64,000 nucleotides of DNA from an uncultured Pelagibacteraceae bacterium (GCA_902624885.1 CACNZU010000001.1:81535-145534); one strand, 5' to 3'; numbered from the stretch's first letter, positions 1 through 9,284 are shown. Made by a program: numbers and translations. The notes: generated by a model from the letters alone, not told the origin.

Positions 1-100
1 CTTCGTAACATGTTCCACCCATCAAAATTACAATTAGCCATGAAAATGCTTTACCAACTGAAGTTGATAATTGATCTGCAAAATGAATAAATCCCCTCAT
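1..100 (-). CDS. TRAP transporter small permease (DctQ family), N-terminal fragment
   Basis: A partial gene running off the left edge and too short for the ORF track. On the minus strand an ATG at 100 opens a frame beginning MRGFIHFADQLSTSVGKAFS, followed by a hydrophobic stretch (WLIVILMGG) that fits the first membrane helix of a DctQ-type small permease. It lies directly downstream of the TRAP substrate-binding protein, where the small permease of a TRAP operon is expected. The family call depends mostly on this context because only 33 residues are visible. Confidence 0.6.
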   Translation of the reverse strand, partial: MRGFIHFADQLSTSVGKAFSWLIVILMGGTCYE

Positions 101-141
101 GAATTTTTAAAGTATTCTAATTTTTTTGTAATTTCCATAAA

Positions 142-169
142 AAAAGGGGGCGTAAAAACGCCCCCTTTT
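142..169 (-). terminator. GC-rich hairpin between dctP and dctQ
   Basis: The arms AAAAGGGGGCG (142-152) and CGCCCCCTTTT (159-169) are perfectly complementary around a 6-nt loop. Read on the minus strand, the hairpin follows the stop of the TRAP binding-protein gene and ends in a T run. It has the form of a Rho-independent terminator or attenuator. Placed between the binding protein and the permease, it would let the binding protein be made in excess, as is common for ABC and TRAP operons; that role is inferred. Confidence 0.8.
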
Positions 170-184
170 ATGTTTAAAATATAA

Positions 185-1333
185 TTAAATTTTAACTTTT
201 GCTATTGAGCCGAATTCATTCTCGTAAGCCAACTTATAATTTGGTTGATTCATGAGTAAGTACTTCATAACTCTCTTAGCGTATTTCTTCTGTGAATCTA
301 CAATCTTTTTAAAGAATGGATCTTTCTTATTGAAATCTCCGATTACTTTATCCCAACCTTTTAACTGTTGAGCTAAAATCGCATCAGATGTTTGATACAC
401 ATTTACTTTATGCTGGTTCATCAATTTAGATAAGTCAGCTGAGTATCTTACTAATGCTTTAAAGTAGTTATCACTGTTCGCAGCATAAGCAGCATTTTTT
501 AGGATTGCCTGATGTTTAGGCGATAATCCGTTAAATGTCTTCTTATTTACTGGGATTTCAAACATCTCTTGAGATTGGTGGAAGCTTCCTAAGTGATAAT
601 GCTTAGAAACATCTTGCATACCAAACTGAGAGTCTGATGTTGGGTTGTTAAACTCAGCAGCTTCAATCAAACCTGTCTTCATTGCAGGCTGAATTTCACC
701 ACCTGGTAATTGTCTTACAACCATTCCCATTGCTGTTAATACGTTAGTAGCTAATCCTACTGTTCTGTACTTCATACCTTTTACATCAGATACTTTTGTT
801 ACGTTCTTTTTGAACCATCCAAAAGGCTGTGCAGGCATTGGCATATGGAAGAAACCAATATAGTCGAAACCAACTTTTGCAAGTGTTTCATCATAAAGTT
901 TTCTACCTCCACCATACTCTATCCATCCCATAATTTCTTGAGATGACATTCCGTATGACGGACCAGTACCGAATAGAGAAGCTGCTGGATTTTTTCCATA
1001 CCAGTAAGCTGTTACCCAGTGTCCCATATCAAGTACACCTGAACTTACTGCTTGTCCAATCTCCGAAGTCTTAACTACAGCTCCAACTGGCTGAAGATCA
1101 ATTTTTAATTCACCTCCAGACATGTCGCCTACCATTTTTGCGTAGTCGCCAGCCATTTCAAAGAAAATGTTAGCGCCTGACGGCCAAGCCGCTTGCATCT
1201 TTAAAGTTTGCGGAGCACCAAATGCAATGTTAGGCATTGCAACTGTTGCTGCTGCTGCAGCACCCGTAGCTGCTGCTGCTTTAAAGAACTTACGTCTTGA
1301 TGGAGTTTTTACTCCTTTTTTTATTTTTGACAT
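185..1333 (-). CDS. TRAP transporter substrate-binding protein, Tat-exported
   Basis: Periplasmic solute receptor of the DctP superfamily, delivering a carboxylate to the TRAP permease that begins at the left edge. Residues 13-40 form a twin-arginine signal (SRRKFFKAA followed by an alanine-rich core). The block at residues 173-232 (WFKKNV..KGMKYRTVGLA..LPGGEIQPA..AAEFNNP) is typical of the branch containing 2-oxoacid and lactate binders; the conserved Arg of KYRTVG is the expected carboxylate contact. A strong GGAGGACAT ribosome site precedes the ATG, and a 12-bp palindrome AGTTAATTAACT lies at 1346-1357. Neighbouring glycolate and lactate oxidases suggest a 2-hydroxy or 2-oxo acid ligand, but the ligand is inferred. 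Confidence 0.9.
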   Translation of the reverse strand: MSKIKKGVKTPSRRKFFKAAAATGAAAAATVAMPNIAFGAPQTLKMQAAWPSGANIFFEMAGDYAKMVGDMSGGELKIDLQPVGAVVKTSEIGQAVSSGVLDMGHWVTAYWYGKNPAASLFGTGPSYGMSSQEIMGWIEYGGGRKLYDETLAKVGFDYIGFFHMPMPAQPFGWFKKNVTKVSDVKGMKYRTVGLATNVLTAMGMVVRQLPGGEIQPAMKTGLIEAAEFNNPTSDSQFGMQDVSKHYHLGSFHQSQEMFEIPVNKKTFNGLSPKHQAILKNAAYAANSDNYFKALVRYSADLSKLMNQHKVNVYQTSDAILAQQLKGWDKVIGDFNKKDPFFKKIVDSQKKYAKRVMKYLLMNQPNYKLAYENEFGSIAKVKI

Positions 1334-1438
1334 ATGTCCTCCGTTAGTTAATTAACTGAAATATTTAAGCACAATCTCAATTCAGAGTCTCGCTCTTTTT
1401 AGAATTATTTTAAATTGCAGATTCAATCTCTAGGTGTA

Positions 1439-2395
1439 CTAATTCACCTGATCTTTAGGATTCTTACCAGAAAAAAAATCTTCAAGATTTTTTGTTGCCC
1501 TAAATGCCATATCCCACCTCGTTCTTTTTGTTGCGCTTCCTAGATGAGGAAGTAAAAAAATATTTTTTAACTTCAAATATTCCGGATGAATTTTTGGCTC
1601 ACCATTGTAAACGTCTAAACCGTAAGCGAATACTTTTCCGCTTTTTAATGCTTCGATCATAGCATCATCGTCAACTATATCTCCTCTTGCTGCGTTACCT
1701 ATAACAGTATTTTCTTCCAGATAGCTTAGCGTTTCTTTATTCACAAGTTTTGTTGTTTCTGGAGTTGCTGGACAATTGATTGATAAAAATTCACTTTGCT
1801 TAAAAAGACTTTTTAAATCTTTATGATAAATTGCACCATCCTCAAGTTCTGGTGAAAGTTTAGATCTGTTATGGTAATGAATTTCCATATTAAAAGCCTT
1901 GGCTCTTTTAGCGACTGCTCTGCCTATTCTACCCATTCCTAAAATTCCTAATTTTTTATTGGACATTTGTTTTCCTAACAAAAAATCCCATGACCACTTC
2001 CAACTTTGGGTTTCGGCCGCTAAACGTCCCTCATAAGCTTTTCTTGAAGCACCTAATAAAAGTAAAATCTGAATATCTGCTGTAGCATCTGTAAGTACAT
2101 CAGGTGTATTCGTCACGGTAATTCCTTTTTCTTTTGCAGCCTTTATATCTATATTTCCAAAGCCAACTGCGCCGTTAGCAATAATTTTTATAGAACTAGA
2201 AAGTTTAGAGATAGTATCAGCATTAATAGGATCGGAAACAGAACTTAATATCCCGTCAAAATTTTTTGAGCCATTTATTATTTCTTGAGGCTTATAAATC
2301 TTATCGTCTTTATTTAAAGTAACTTCAAATAATTCTTTAAGTTTCTCCTCGTTTTCTTTGAGAAGTCTTCTTGTAACAAAAATCTTTTTTTTCAT
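1439..2395 (-). CDS. D-isomer-specific 2-hydroxyacid dehydrogenase (glyoxylate/hydroxypyruvate reductase type)
   Basis: NAD(P)-dependent cytosolic dehydrogenase interconverting D-2-hydroxyacids and 2-oxoacids, for example glyoxylate and glycolate. The Rossmann motif GILGMGRIGRA is near residues 150-160. The catalytic triad can be read: Arg in NAARGD (about 237), Glu in DVYNGEP (about 266) and His in PHLGSAT (about 284). The length of 318 aa is normal. The gene lies 1 bp from glcF and about 105 bp upstream of the TRAP binding protein, so it is probably part of the glycolate/glyoxylate cluster. Hydroxypyruvate or another short 2-oxoacid is equally possible as substrate. Confidence 0.9.
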   Translation of the reverse strand: MKKKIFVTRRLLKENEEKLKELFEVTLNKDDKIYKPQEIINGSKNFDGILSSVSDPINADTISKLSSSIKIIANGAVGFGNIDIKAAKEKGITVTNTPDVLTDATADIQILLLLGASRKAYEGRLAAETQSWKWSWDFLLGKQMSNKKLGILGMGRIGRAVAKRAKAFNMEIHYHNRSKLSPELEDGAIYHKDLKSLFKQSEFLSINCPATPETTKLVNKETLSYLEENTVIGNAARGDIVDDDAMIEALKSGKVFAYGLDVYNGEPKIHPEYLKLKNIFLLPHLGSATKRTRWDMAFRATKNLEDFFSGKNPKDQVN

Positions 2396-2396
2396 T

Positions 2397-3695
2397 TTAA
2401 AAATTATTTAACTTATATGGCTTAGGGCCTCCGGTAAACCAATCAAGCAACTCTACAGTATGAATAATTGGTATTCTAGTGCCAGCTGATATTTGTGTCA
2501 TGCAGCCTATATTACCTGTTGAAATAAAATCAGGTGAAATTTTTTCTATATTATTTACTTTATTTTTTAAAAGTGATTTTGCCATTTTTTGGTGTAAAAT
2601 ATTGTAAGTGCCCGCGGAGCCACAACACAAATGTCCTTCCGGAATATCTATTACTTCGTTACCAGTTTTTGAAATTAAGTCTTTTGGTTGATCGTGAACT
2701 TTTTGTCCATGTTGCATCGAACATGCTGAATGATAGGCTATTCTATATTTTTTTTCTGAGTTTAAATTTATGTTTAATTTTAAATTTTCGTCGAGGTACT
2801 CAGTAATATCTTTAGTTAATTCTGAAATTTTTTTTGCTTTCTTTTTTAAGTCTTTATCGTTTTTAAAAATATGACCATAGTCTTTTAGTGTTGTCCCACA
2901 TCCAGATGTATTACTTATTATCGCATCTAATCCATTTTTAAGATACTCTTCGTGCCAGCTCTCAATATTATTTTTAAATGACTCGTGTGCTAGTTTTTGT
3001 TTCCCCAAATGATGATTTAAAGACCCACAACAATTAATATCCGGCATCACAACAACTTCAACATTATGCCTATTTAAAAGTCTTATTGTAGCCTCGTTTA
3101 TTTCAGGAGAAATAACTCTTTGGACACATCCAGTTAATAAAGCCACTCTTGAAACCTTCTTGCCTTTATTGACCTCGTAAACTTTTTGATCTTTTAATTT
3201 TTTTCCTGGGATTTTATCTGGCATTAAATTTAATGCGTTTCTTATAAATTTTGGAAATAAAAAACTAAATGGTTTTATTATTTTAGATGATAAAGCCATT
3301 AACAAAAATACTTTTGGTCTTGGTAATACAAAAGAAAGTATATTTCTAAATACTCTATCTAAAAAAGGCCTTTTGTAAGTTTCTTCAACATAATTCCGAC
3401 CGTGGTCAATTAAATGCATATAGTTCACTCCTGAAGGGCAAGTCGTCATACATGAGTAACAGGATAAACAACTATCTATGTGTTTTGCTATTTCTTTTGT
3501 GGCCGGTTTTTTATTCTCTAACATATCTTTTATGAGATATATTCTTCCTCTTGGTCCTTCTAACTCCTCTCCATTTACTTGATAAGTAGGGCAAGTAGCA
3601 TTACACATTCCACAGTGAACGCATTTCCTTATAATTGTTTCACTCGTTTTATTGTCTTTGTCTTGAAGTTGTTTATCTGTAAAAGATGTTTGCAT
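2397..3695 (-). CDS. glcF: Glycolate oxidase iron-sulfur subunit GlcF
   Basis: Iron-sulfur subunit that passes electrons from the flavin subunits GlcD and GlcE of membrane-associated glycolate dehydrogenase to the respiratory chain. Two ferredoxin-like clusters are visible: CVHCGMCNATCP (about 25-36) and CLSCYSCMTTCP (about 76-87). Two CCG-type motifs follow, INCCGS near 222 and HLCCGS near 355, as in the heterodisulfide-reductase-like family. The 432-aa length fits GlcF. The genes are arranged glcD, glcE, glcF in the direction of transcription with no gap between glcE and glcF. Confidence 0.95.
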   Translation of the reverse strand: MQTSFTDKQLQDKDNKTSETIIRKCVHCGMCNATCPTYQVNGEELEGPRGRIYLIKDMLENKKPATKEIAKHIDSCLSCYSCMTTCPSGVNYMHLIDHGRNYVEETYKRPFLDRVFRNILSFVLPRPKVFLLMALSSKIIKPFSFLFPKFIRNALNLMPDKIPGKKLKDQKVYEVNKGKKVSRVALLTGCVQRVISPEINEATIRLLNRHNVEVVVMPDINCCGSLNHHLGKQKLAHESFKNNIESWHEEYLKNGLDAIISNTSGCGTTLKDYGHIFKNDKDLKKKAKKISELTKDITEYLDENLKLNINLNSEKKYRIAYHSACSMQHGQKVHDQPKDLISKTGNEVIDIPEGHLCCGSAGTYNILHQKMAKSLLKNKVNNIEKISPDFISTGNIGCMTQISAGTRIPIIHTVELLDWFTGGPKPYKLNNF

Positions 3696-4955
3696 TTAAA
3701 TTCCTGTGTACATTTTCCCTGGATTAAAAATCCTTTTTGGATCAAAACTCCTTTTAATTTTTTCACTTATTTTATACTTAATTGGATCTATTGTAAAAAT
3801 ATCAGCAGAGGCTTTAAGATCGTCCTCTATTTTAATTAAAGTGATATATCCTTGGTGTTTTTTTACAATATCCTTAATATCACTTAGTATTTTGGCGTCT
3901 AATGTTTCAAATGCTGCCCAAATCAGACTCCCTCCCCAATCAACAAAATATTTTATATCATAACTTTTAAGTTTTTGAATAACCTGTAAGGTTTCACTTA
4001 TTGGAAGAACTATCCTTAATAGATTACTTTCTAATTTTTTAAAAACCTCCAAATTTTTGGTCCTGTTCCAAAAGATATTACTTTGTTCATTTTCTAAAAT
4101 AGAAAGCTCTTGATCCAAAAGACCTAATTCTTTAGACAGTCTCTTTACTCTTTGATCAACAGAATTTGTTGGACCTTCAATTCTTATAGCAGTTAAACCT
4201 CCATCGTGTGTGAGATCATTAAGAACAAAATCTTTTCCAAAATAGTCTGGATAAAAAACTCCGCCAGATGGATCTGTAGAAGATGACAATGCTTTTCCAA
4301 GAAAGTCTAGTGCTTTTTTTAGATGAGGATTCTTTATCACTAAAGTTTTACTTGTTTCTGGTTTTGGTAAAACTTTTATAGAAAGCTCAGTTAATATCGT
4401 GAGTGTTCCAAAAGATCCTGATATTAATTTACTTAAATCATATCCAGTAACATTCTTAACTACTGTTCCCCCAGATTTGATAGTTTCACCTTTTCCGTTA
4501 ATCCCTTGAAAACCAAGTATGTGATCTCGAACACTTCCAACTTTAAATCTTCGTGATCCAGCAAAATTACATGAAACGACTCCACCAATCGAACCGCTGT
4601 TACTTTCTCCAGAAAATAAGTATCCAAAATCATTCGGTTCAAAAGCTAATTGCTGATTATTTTTATCTAGCTCCTTTATTATTTCTTTCAAAGGTGTGCC
4701 GGCTTTAACTTTGATATAGAGCTCTTCAGGTTTGTAATCAATTATACCTTTATAATCAGAGAGATCTAAAGTTTTTTCAGATTGAAAATTTCTTCCAATT
4801 TTATTTTTTGATTTTAATCCATTGATTTCAAGTGGTATATTTTTCTTATAACAAGTTTTAACTATCTCAACTATTTCCTGTCTAGAGGTAGGTTTAAAAA
4901 TATTTTGATTAAAATCTAGGGATGTCTGGGAATTTTGTTTTTCCTCCATGGACAT
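3696..4955 (-). CDS. glcE: Glycolate oxidase FAD-binding subunit GlcE
   Basis: The smaller FAD-linked (PCMH-type) subunit of glycolate dehydrogenase. The N-terminal half carries the flavin-binding fold (KAGTPLKEI, then FSGESNSGSIGGVVSCNFAGSR), and the C-terminus has the family ending FNPGKMY. The ORF track starts at 4976, but the ATG at 4955 (MSMEEK) is preferred because a purine-rich AGGAAGGGAGAG precedes it. This start still overlaps the end of glcD by 47 bp, which implies translational coupling. The stop abuts the start of glcF. Confidence 0.93.
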   Translation of the reverse strand: MSMEEKQNSQTSLDFNQNIFKPTSRQEIVEIVKTCYKKNIPLEINGLKSKNKIGRNFQSEKTLDLSDYKGIIDYKPEELYIKVKAGTPLKEIIKELDKNNQQLAFEPNDFGYLFSGESNSGSIGGVVSCNFAGSRRFKVGSVRDHILGFQGINGKGETIKSGGTVVKNVTGYDLSKLISGSFGTLTILTELSIKVLPKPETSKTLVIKNPHLKKALDFLGKALSSSTDPSGGVFYPDYFGKDFVLNDLTHDGGLTAIRIEGPTNSVDQRVKRLSKELGLLDQELSILENEQSNIFWNRTKNLEVFKKLESNLLRIVLPISETLQVIQKLKSYDIKYFVDWGGSLIWAAFETLDAKILSDIKDIVKKHQGYITLIKIEDDLKASADIFTIDPIKYKISEKIKRSFDPKRIFNPGKMYTGI

Positions 4956-6405
4956 GGACTCTCCCTTCCTCAGCACATTTTCTAAGTATTGGATAAACTT
5001 TGCCTGGATTTAATAATGAATTTGGATCTAAAGCAACTTTAATTGTTAATTGTTGTTGTATATCTTTATCATTGAATGCTTCACACATTAATTCTCTTTT
5101 CTCTATACCAACTCCGTGTTCACCAGTAAGAGCCCCGCCGACCTTTACACAATATTTTAAAATATCAGCTCCAAACTCCTCACATTTCCTCAAAGACTCT
5201 TTGTCATTTGCATCAAACATAATTAAAGGATGAAGGTTTCCGTCCCCTGCATGGAATGCGTTGGCTACTGGCAAATTATATTTTTTAGACAGTCTTGAGA
5301 TTTCATTTAAAACCTCAGCAAGTTTTCCTCTAGGTATTGAGCCATCCATACACATGTAATCAGGCGCTAAAACTCCACAAGCCGGAAAAGCTGCTTTCCT
5401 ACCAGCCCAAAATTTTAATCTCTCTTCATTTGATTTACTGATTTTTAAACTTGATGAATTATTTTTTTCAGCAATCTCTTTTGTCTTTTGAATGTAAGCT
5501 TCAACTTCATGTTCTGTTCCATCAAATTCTACAATCATCATCGCTTCTGCATCAGTTGGGTAACCTGCTTTAGAATAATCATTAGTTGCTTTGGTCAGAG
5601 CTTTATCCATTATTTCCATCCCAGCCGGGATACATCCCTCTGCAATTATTTCAGCAACACAGTTTCCTGCATCTTCAATTGATGGAAAACCAACTAAAGC
5701 AGCTTTAACAACTTCAGGTGACTTTAAAATTTTTACGGTAACCTCTGTGATAACACCAAGTAAACCTTCTGAACCTGTCATCAAGCCTAAGAAATCATAT
5801 CCCTCCGCGTCCATAGCTTTACCACCAAATTTAGTTACAGTTCCATCCATTAAAACTACTTGAATACCCAAAAGGTTATTTGTAGTAGCACCATATTTAA
5901 GAGAATGAACTCCGCCAGAATTTTCAGCTACGTTTCCGCCTATGGAACATGCAATTTGACTTGATGGATCCGGAGCATAATAAAAACCTTTGTCTTGAAC
6001 AGCATGAGTGATTGCTAAATTTGTTACGCAAGGTTGCGTTACCACACATCTATTTTCGTAATCAATTTCAATTATTTTATTAAATTTTCCCATTGCCATT
6101 AGAACACAATCTTCTAAAGGCATCGAACCACCAGATAAACCAGTACCTGCTCCTCTTGGAACTACTTTTACTTTGTTCTCATTGCAATATTTTAAAATTT
6201 GACTAACTTCCTCAACTGTCTCTGGCATAACTACTAAAAGAGGCATTTGTCTATAAGCCGTTAAGCCGTCAGTTTCGAATGGTCTTAGTTCATCAGGATT
6301 CGAAAGAACATTTTTAAAATTGATAATTCTACGAAGATCTGAAGCAATTTTATCTTTTTTAGACATAATTGCGTTATCGACTTTTGGCATTTGTAAACTA
6401 CTCAT
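4909..6405 (-). CDS. glcD: Glycolate oxidase subunit GlcD (FAD-linked)
   Basis: Catalytic flavoprotein subunit that oxidises glycolate, and in related enzymes D-lactate, to the 2-oxoacid. The FAD-binding motif PRGAGTGLSGGS is near residues 85-96. The C-terminal oxidase domain shows FHAGDGNLHPL and GALTGEHGVG, with the conserved His and Glu residues of the family. The ATG at 6405 is chosen over the track's TTG at 6411 because an AGGA lies at the right distance before it. That ribosome site sits just after the stop of the upstream aminotransferase gene, so the two genes are probably co-transcribed. Confidence 0.95.
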   Translation of the reverse strand: MSSLQMPKVDNAIMSKKDKIASDLRRIINFKNVLSNPDELRPFETDGLTAYRQMPLLVVMPETVEEVSQILKYCNENKVKVVPRGAGTGLSGGSMPLEDCVLMAMGKFNKIIEIDYENRCVVTQPCVTNLAITHAVQDKGFYYAPDPSSQIACSIGGNVAENSGGVHSLKYGATTNNLLGIQVVLMDGTVTKFGGKAMDAEGYDFLGLMTGSEGLLGVITEVTVKILKSPEVVKAALVGFPSIEDAGNCVAEIIAEGCIPAGMEIMDKALTKATNDYSKAGYPTDAEAMMIVEFDGTEHEVEAYIQKTKEIAEKNNSSSLKISKSNEERLKFWAGRKAAFPACGVLAPDYMCMDGSIPRGKLAEVLNEISRLSKKYNLPVANAFHAGDGNLHPLIMFDANDKESLRKCEEFGADILKYCVKVGGALTGEHGVGIEKRELMCEAFNDKDIQQQLTIKVALDPNSLLNPGKVYPILRKCAEEGRVHVHGGKTKFPDIPRF

Positions 6406-6413
6406 AATCAATC

Positions 6414-7577
6414 CTACTTAAGCATTTTTGATATTTTATCTAGTGCTTTTTGAATGTTATCCCTCGATGCAGCGAAGCTAAAACGTACATAATCTACTGA
6501 TGTTTTGCCAAATGCTGTTCCTGGAACAATTGCCACACCTGCCTCATGCATACATTTCTTTGAAAATTCACTTCCACTCATACCTGTTCCCTTTACATTT
6601 GGAAAAGCGTAAAACGCTCCGCCAGGCATACTGCATTCAACTCCAGGTAAATCGTTTAAACCTTTGTGAATTAATTTTCTTCTTTGATCAAACTTTTCCA
6701 TCATATGATGTATAGAATCGTCTGGTCCATCTAATGCTGCTATTCCAGCAAATTGTGAAGGCGCATTTACACAAGAAAAACTATTTATAGCTAATTTAGT
6801 TACATGAGGAATTAAATTTTCTGGCCACACGCTCCATCCCATTCTCCAGCCAGTCATAGAGTAAGCTTTGCTCCATCCATCTAAAACAATCAACCTGTCT
6901 TGTAAATCTGGGTAATTGAAAAAAGTCGGCATCTCTTTTCCATCGAAAATTTGTCTGCTATAAATTTCGTCACTAAGAATTGTGACGTGTGGATGTTTCT
7001 TTAAACCTTCAGCAAGAAAATCAATTGCAGGTTTTTCAACAAAACTTCCTGTTGGATTATTTGGATTAATCAGAATTATAAGACGAGTTTTGTCTGTTAT
7101 CAAAGATAAAATTTTTTCAGGATCAAATTTTAAATCCTTTTCTTTTGTTAAATCATATGGAACTGCTTTGGCACCAGTATAATTGATCATAGACTCATAA
7201 ATTGGAAAACCAGGTGTTGGATGAACTATTTCTGCACCAGGCTCTCCAATCATTTGAATAGCAAAGTACATTGTAGGTTTTCCACCTGGCATAATCATAA
7301 TCCGCTCAGGACTTACCTCTTTTTTATATAAACTTTTTATTTTTCTTGAAACTGCTTGCCGGCATTCAGCAATCCCGTTAGCTAAGACATATCCATGATG
7401 CCCGTCATCTATAGCTTTTTTTGCTGCATCCATAATATGTTTAGGTGTCATAAAATCTGGCTGACCTAAACCTAAGTGAATCATTTCTTTGCCTTGAGCC
7501 TCAAGTTTCTTTGCTTCAGCTAAAACACTAAAAGCTGTCTCAGTTCCAAGCCTATCTAAATTTTTCGCTAATTTCAT
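6414..7577 (-). CDS. Pyridoxal-phosphate class I/II aminotransferase
   Basis: Fold-type I PLP aminotransferase of the aspartate/aromatic group. Visible motifs are NPNNPTGS (cofactor and substrate Asn), ILSDEIYSRQIF (Asp and Tyr contacts), and GWSKAYSMTGWRMGW with the Schiff-base Lys and phosphate-binding region. The C-terminal RFSFAAS contains the Arg for the alpha-carboxylate. Position between glcD and the lactate dehydrogenase suggests it may aminate glyoxylate or pyruvate to glycine or alanine, but a general aspartate aminotransferase role cannot be excluded from sequence. Confidence 0.88.
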   Translation of the reverse strand: MKLAKNLDRLGTETAFSVLAEAKKLEAQGKEMIHLGLGQPDFMTPKHIMDAAKKAIDDGHHGYVLANGIAECRQAVSRKIKSLYKKEVSPERIMIMPGGKPTMYFAIQMIGEPGAEIVHPTPGFPIYESMINYTGAKAVPYDLTKEKDLKFDPEKILSLITDKTRLIILINPNNPTGSFVEKPAIDFLAEGLKKHPHVTILSDEIYSRQIFDGKEMPTFFNYPDLQDRLIVLDGWSKAYSMTGWRMGWSVWPENLIPHVTKLAINSFSCVNAPSQFAGIAALDGPDDSIHHMMEKFDQRRKLIHKGLNDLPGVECSMPGGAFYAFPNVKGTGMSGSEFSKKCMHEAGVAIVPGTAFGKTSVDYVRFSFAASRDNIQKALDKISKMLK

Positions 7578-7626
7578 ATATTTAACCTAATATTTATTAT
7601 CACTTTTGAAAACTAGTTTTTTCGCA

Positions 7627-8775
7627 TCACCTATATGCAATTTTTGTTTTATTTAGCTCTTTTATGCTTTTACATCCTAATAAAATCATATCTCTTCTAA
7701 TTTCATCTCTCATTCTTTTAAGAATTTGTTCTACACCTTTTTGACCACCAGCTCCTAATGCAAACAGAAAACCTTTTCCAAAACTGCAAGCTGTTGCTCC
7801 AAGGGATAGAGCTTTAAGAACATGTGTTCCTCTTCTTATTCCACCATCTAAAATAATTTCTATTTTTCCTCCAACTGCTTCAGCTATCGCAGGTAACTGA
7901 TCAAATGGAGATCTCGATCCATCGAGTTGTCTTCCACCATGATTTGAAAGCATGATAGCAGATGCGCCAATATCAACTGCTCTTTTAGCATCTTCAACTG
8001 ACATTACTCCTTTTAAAGCGAAAGGCCCTCCCCATTTCTTCACTACATACTCTGCATCCTTCCAGCTCATAGCTGGATCATATTGCTCGTTAATATAATC
8101 CATTACGCCTTTAGCAATACTTGATCCTTTTTTTGTCCAATGAGAAACGTTTGCTAGTTGAAATTTTTCATGCGTTAAATAATTAAACGCCCATTTGGGA
8201 TGCATTGCAAAACTCATTAGACTTTTTAAAGTGAGTTTTGGTGGAGTTGTAAAACCCCATTTATGATCTCTTTCGCGATTTCCAGCCACAACTGTATCAA
8301 CTGTAAGACACATTGCTTTAAATCCAGAACTTTTACATCGGTCAATTAAATTATCAGTTAATCCTTGATCTTTATGAATATAAAGTTGAAAAAGTTTAGG
8401 TCCCCCGGAGATGTTAGAAACTTCCTCAATAGATGAAGTTGCCATTGTAGACATACTATAAAAAGTTCCAAATTTTTCTGCGGCTCTAGCTGAAGCTTTA
8501 TCGCCATCATGATGATAAAGTCTTTGCATAGCTGTCGGTGATAAAAAAATAGGTAGATCAATCTTTTGGCCGAACACTTTTGTCGAAAGATCTGGCTCGC
8601 CAACACTTGCTAGAATATTTGGAACTAAATCACATTTTAAAAAAGACTCAGTATTTCTTTTTAAAGTAGTCTCATCGTCCGCTCCACCATCTATGTAATG
8701 AAAGATTGGGGCTGGTAAGTTTTTTTTTGCTAATTTTCTAAAATCTTCAAAATTATAACAATCATTTAAATTCAT
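7627..8775 (-). CDS. lldD: FMN-dependent alpha-hydroxyacid dehydrogenase (L-lactate dehydrogenase type)
   Basis: Flavoenzyme of the glycolate oxidase / LldD family that oxidises L-lactate or a related L-2-hydroxyacid and feeds electrons to the respiratory chain. The active-site block SNHGGRQLDGSRSPFDQLP contains the catalytic His and substrate-binding Arg. DGGIRRGTHVLKALSLGA is the FMN phosphate site. The N-terminal YIDGGADDE is typical. The 382-aa length matches LldD. Its place beside glcDEF and a carboxylate TRAP receptor supports a role in hydroxyacid use. L-lactate rather than glycolate or mandelate is inferred. Confidence 0.88.
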   Translation of the reverse strand: MNLNDCYNFEDFRKLAKKNLPAPIFHYIDGGADDETTLKRNTESFLKCDLVPNILASVGEPDLSTKVFGQKIDLPIFLSPTAMQRLYHHDGDKASARAAEKFGTFYSMSTMATSSIEEVSNISGGPKLFQLYIHKDQGLTDNLIDRCKSSGFKAMCLTVDTVVAGNRERDHKWGFTTPPKLTLKSLMSFAMHPKWAFNYLTHEKFQLANVSHWTKKGSSIAKGVMDYINEQYDPAMSWKDAEYVVKKWGGPFALKGVMSVEDAKRAVDIGASAIMLSNHGGRQLDGSRSPFDQLPAIAEAVGGKIEIILDGGIRRGTHVLKALSLGATACSFGKGFLFALGAGGQKGVEQILKRMRDEIRRDMILLGCKSIKELNKTKIAYR

Positions 8776-8780
8776 TGTTA

Positions 8781-9284
8781 CTAAAAGTTTTTTGAAAAAG
8801 TTATTTGTTGATTATCTGTACCTGGATTAGTTTCACCCCAGTCATTGTTTGAAATATGACTATAACTATATCCTAGCTTGGAGTTCTCAAAAATATCTAT
8901 ACCGACTTTAATCTCACTTTTAAATTCTAAAGCACTTCCTAGATCTTTACCGCTGCCCTTTTCATAAAATCCCGGGGTAAAACTAGGTAAAATTTTAAAT
9001 GGTCCTATTCCATACTGAGCCTCTACTCCTGAATAAATATAGGCAGAATCTTTTGCGGTAATGAATGCCCCTGTAATTGGTTTGAACTTTCCTAGAAATG
9101 TGTCCCTAAATAATTCTGGATTTTTATGTTCAATACCAAACAAAGTTGTCTTGTCATCCCCCTCCTTGTCAATAACATCAAAGGTTCCTGTATAGAAAGA
9201 TAATTCGTTATTCGACTCTTCAGCATGAAATGGAGACGAAAATAAAACAATAAAAAGTATTTTAAGAAAAATTTTAATTTTCAT
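8781..9284 (-). CDS. PagL-like lipid A 3-O-deacylase family protein
   Basis: Predicted outer-membrane beta-barrel of the PagL / acyloxyacyl hydrolase-like family, which removes an acyl chain from lipid A. An N-terminal signal peptide (MKIKIFLKILFIVLFSSPFHA) is followed by alternating beta strands. The family's C-terminal catalytic signature, His-x-Ser in a strand, is present as YSHISN, followed by TNPGTDNQ and a terminal aromatic Phe typical of outer-membrane proteins. The ATG at 9284 is chosen over the track's 9299 because it gives a clean signal peptide. It lies 5 bp upstream of lldD on the same strand but has no obvious metabolic link to it. Confidence 0.75.
   Translation of the reverse strand: MKIKIFLKILFIVLFSSPFHAEESNNELSFYTGTFDVIDKEGDDKTTLFGIEHKNPELFRDTFLGKFKPITGAFITAKDSAYIYSGVEAQYGIGPFKILPSFTPGFYEKGSGKDLGSALEFKSEIKVGIDIFENSKLGYSYSHISNNDWGETNPGTDNQQITFSKNF

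Noticed and set aside
5591-5863. 90-aa plus-strand ORF opposite glcD
   Set aside because: Shadow of a well-conserved coding gene without a ribosome site.
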